Positions 5,594-5,596 of a DNA stretch of 5,596 bases are shown one piece after another. Below the pieces are notes generated by a model. That model did no database searches, was not told where the DNA came from, and worked only from the letters and a program-made list of their open reading frames with translations. Source of the DNA: an uncultured bacterium (GTDB taxonomy: Bacteria > Cyanobacteriota > Vampirovibrionia > Gastranaerophilales > Gastranaerophilaceae); NCBI GenBank assembly GCA_900547155.1, contig URFH01000048.1, positions 1 through 5,596 of the forward strand. The letters are read 5' to 3'. A program made the position numbers and the translations under genes. Each line of letters opens with the position of its first letter. Positions within the stretch are counted from its first letter, which is position 1.

Positions 5594-5596
5594 GCA

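Overview
The window (about 40% G+C by eye) has two divergent gene groups around a 325-base intergenic region (3378-3702). It looks like an ordinary bacterial chromosome. The best lineage clue is the YvcK/CofD-family protein: it carries an N-terminal extension with two membrane segments and a 'WLLPGLQVKRW' opening that I know from cyanobacterial homologues. Together with the moderate G+C and GAA/AAA-rich codon use, this suggests a non-photosynthetic relative of cyanobacteria (Vampirovibrionia/'Melainabacteria', for example Gastranaerophilales). That placement is inference.

Left half, minus strand, read right to left: a divergent LamB/YcsF (PxpA-like) gene (3377-2607), yvcK (2584-1268), panB (1206-343) and the 5' part of panC (365 to the left edge). 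Spacings are 22 bases, 61 bases and a 23-base overlap, so they could form one operon. PanB and PanC are the ketopantoate and final condensation steps of pantothenate (coenzyme A precursor) synthesis. YvcK is a carbon-metabolism and cell-envelope factor. The PxpA-like protein has lost several residues conserved in 5-oxoprolinase subunit A, and no pxpB or pxpC is visible.

Middle: the intergenic region has a -10-like box facing left, a good promoter candidate facing right, a near-perfect intrinsic terminator starting about 9 bases after the predicted start site, and a 117-base segment that folds on paper into a three-way junction ending 16 bases before rimP. It is the least explained part of the window. 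It may be a leader/attenuator controlling rimP-nusA, a small RNA, or a dispersed repeat lodged in the leader.

Right half, plus strand: rimP (30S maturation) and nusA (transcription termination/antitermination) are 10 bases apart. A strong terminator follows nusA at once, so ylxR and infB, which usually follow in this operon, are not in this transcript. The last 100 bases have no gene and carry two short inverted repeats resembling dispersed intergenic repeats.

I found no CRISPR array, tRNA, rRNA, insertion sequence or defence genes. The window is mostly housekeeping; the items worth a second look are the rimP leader and the degenerate PxpA-like protein.
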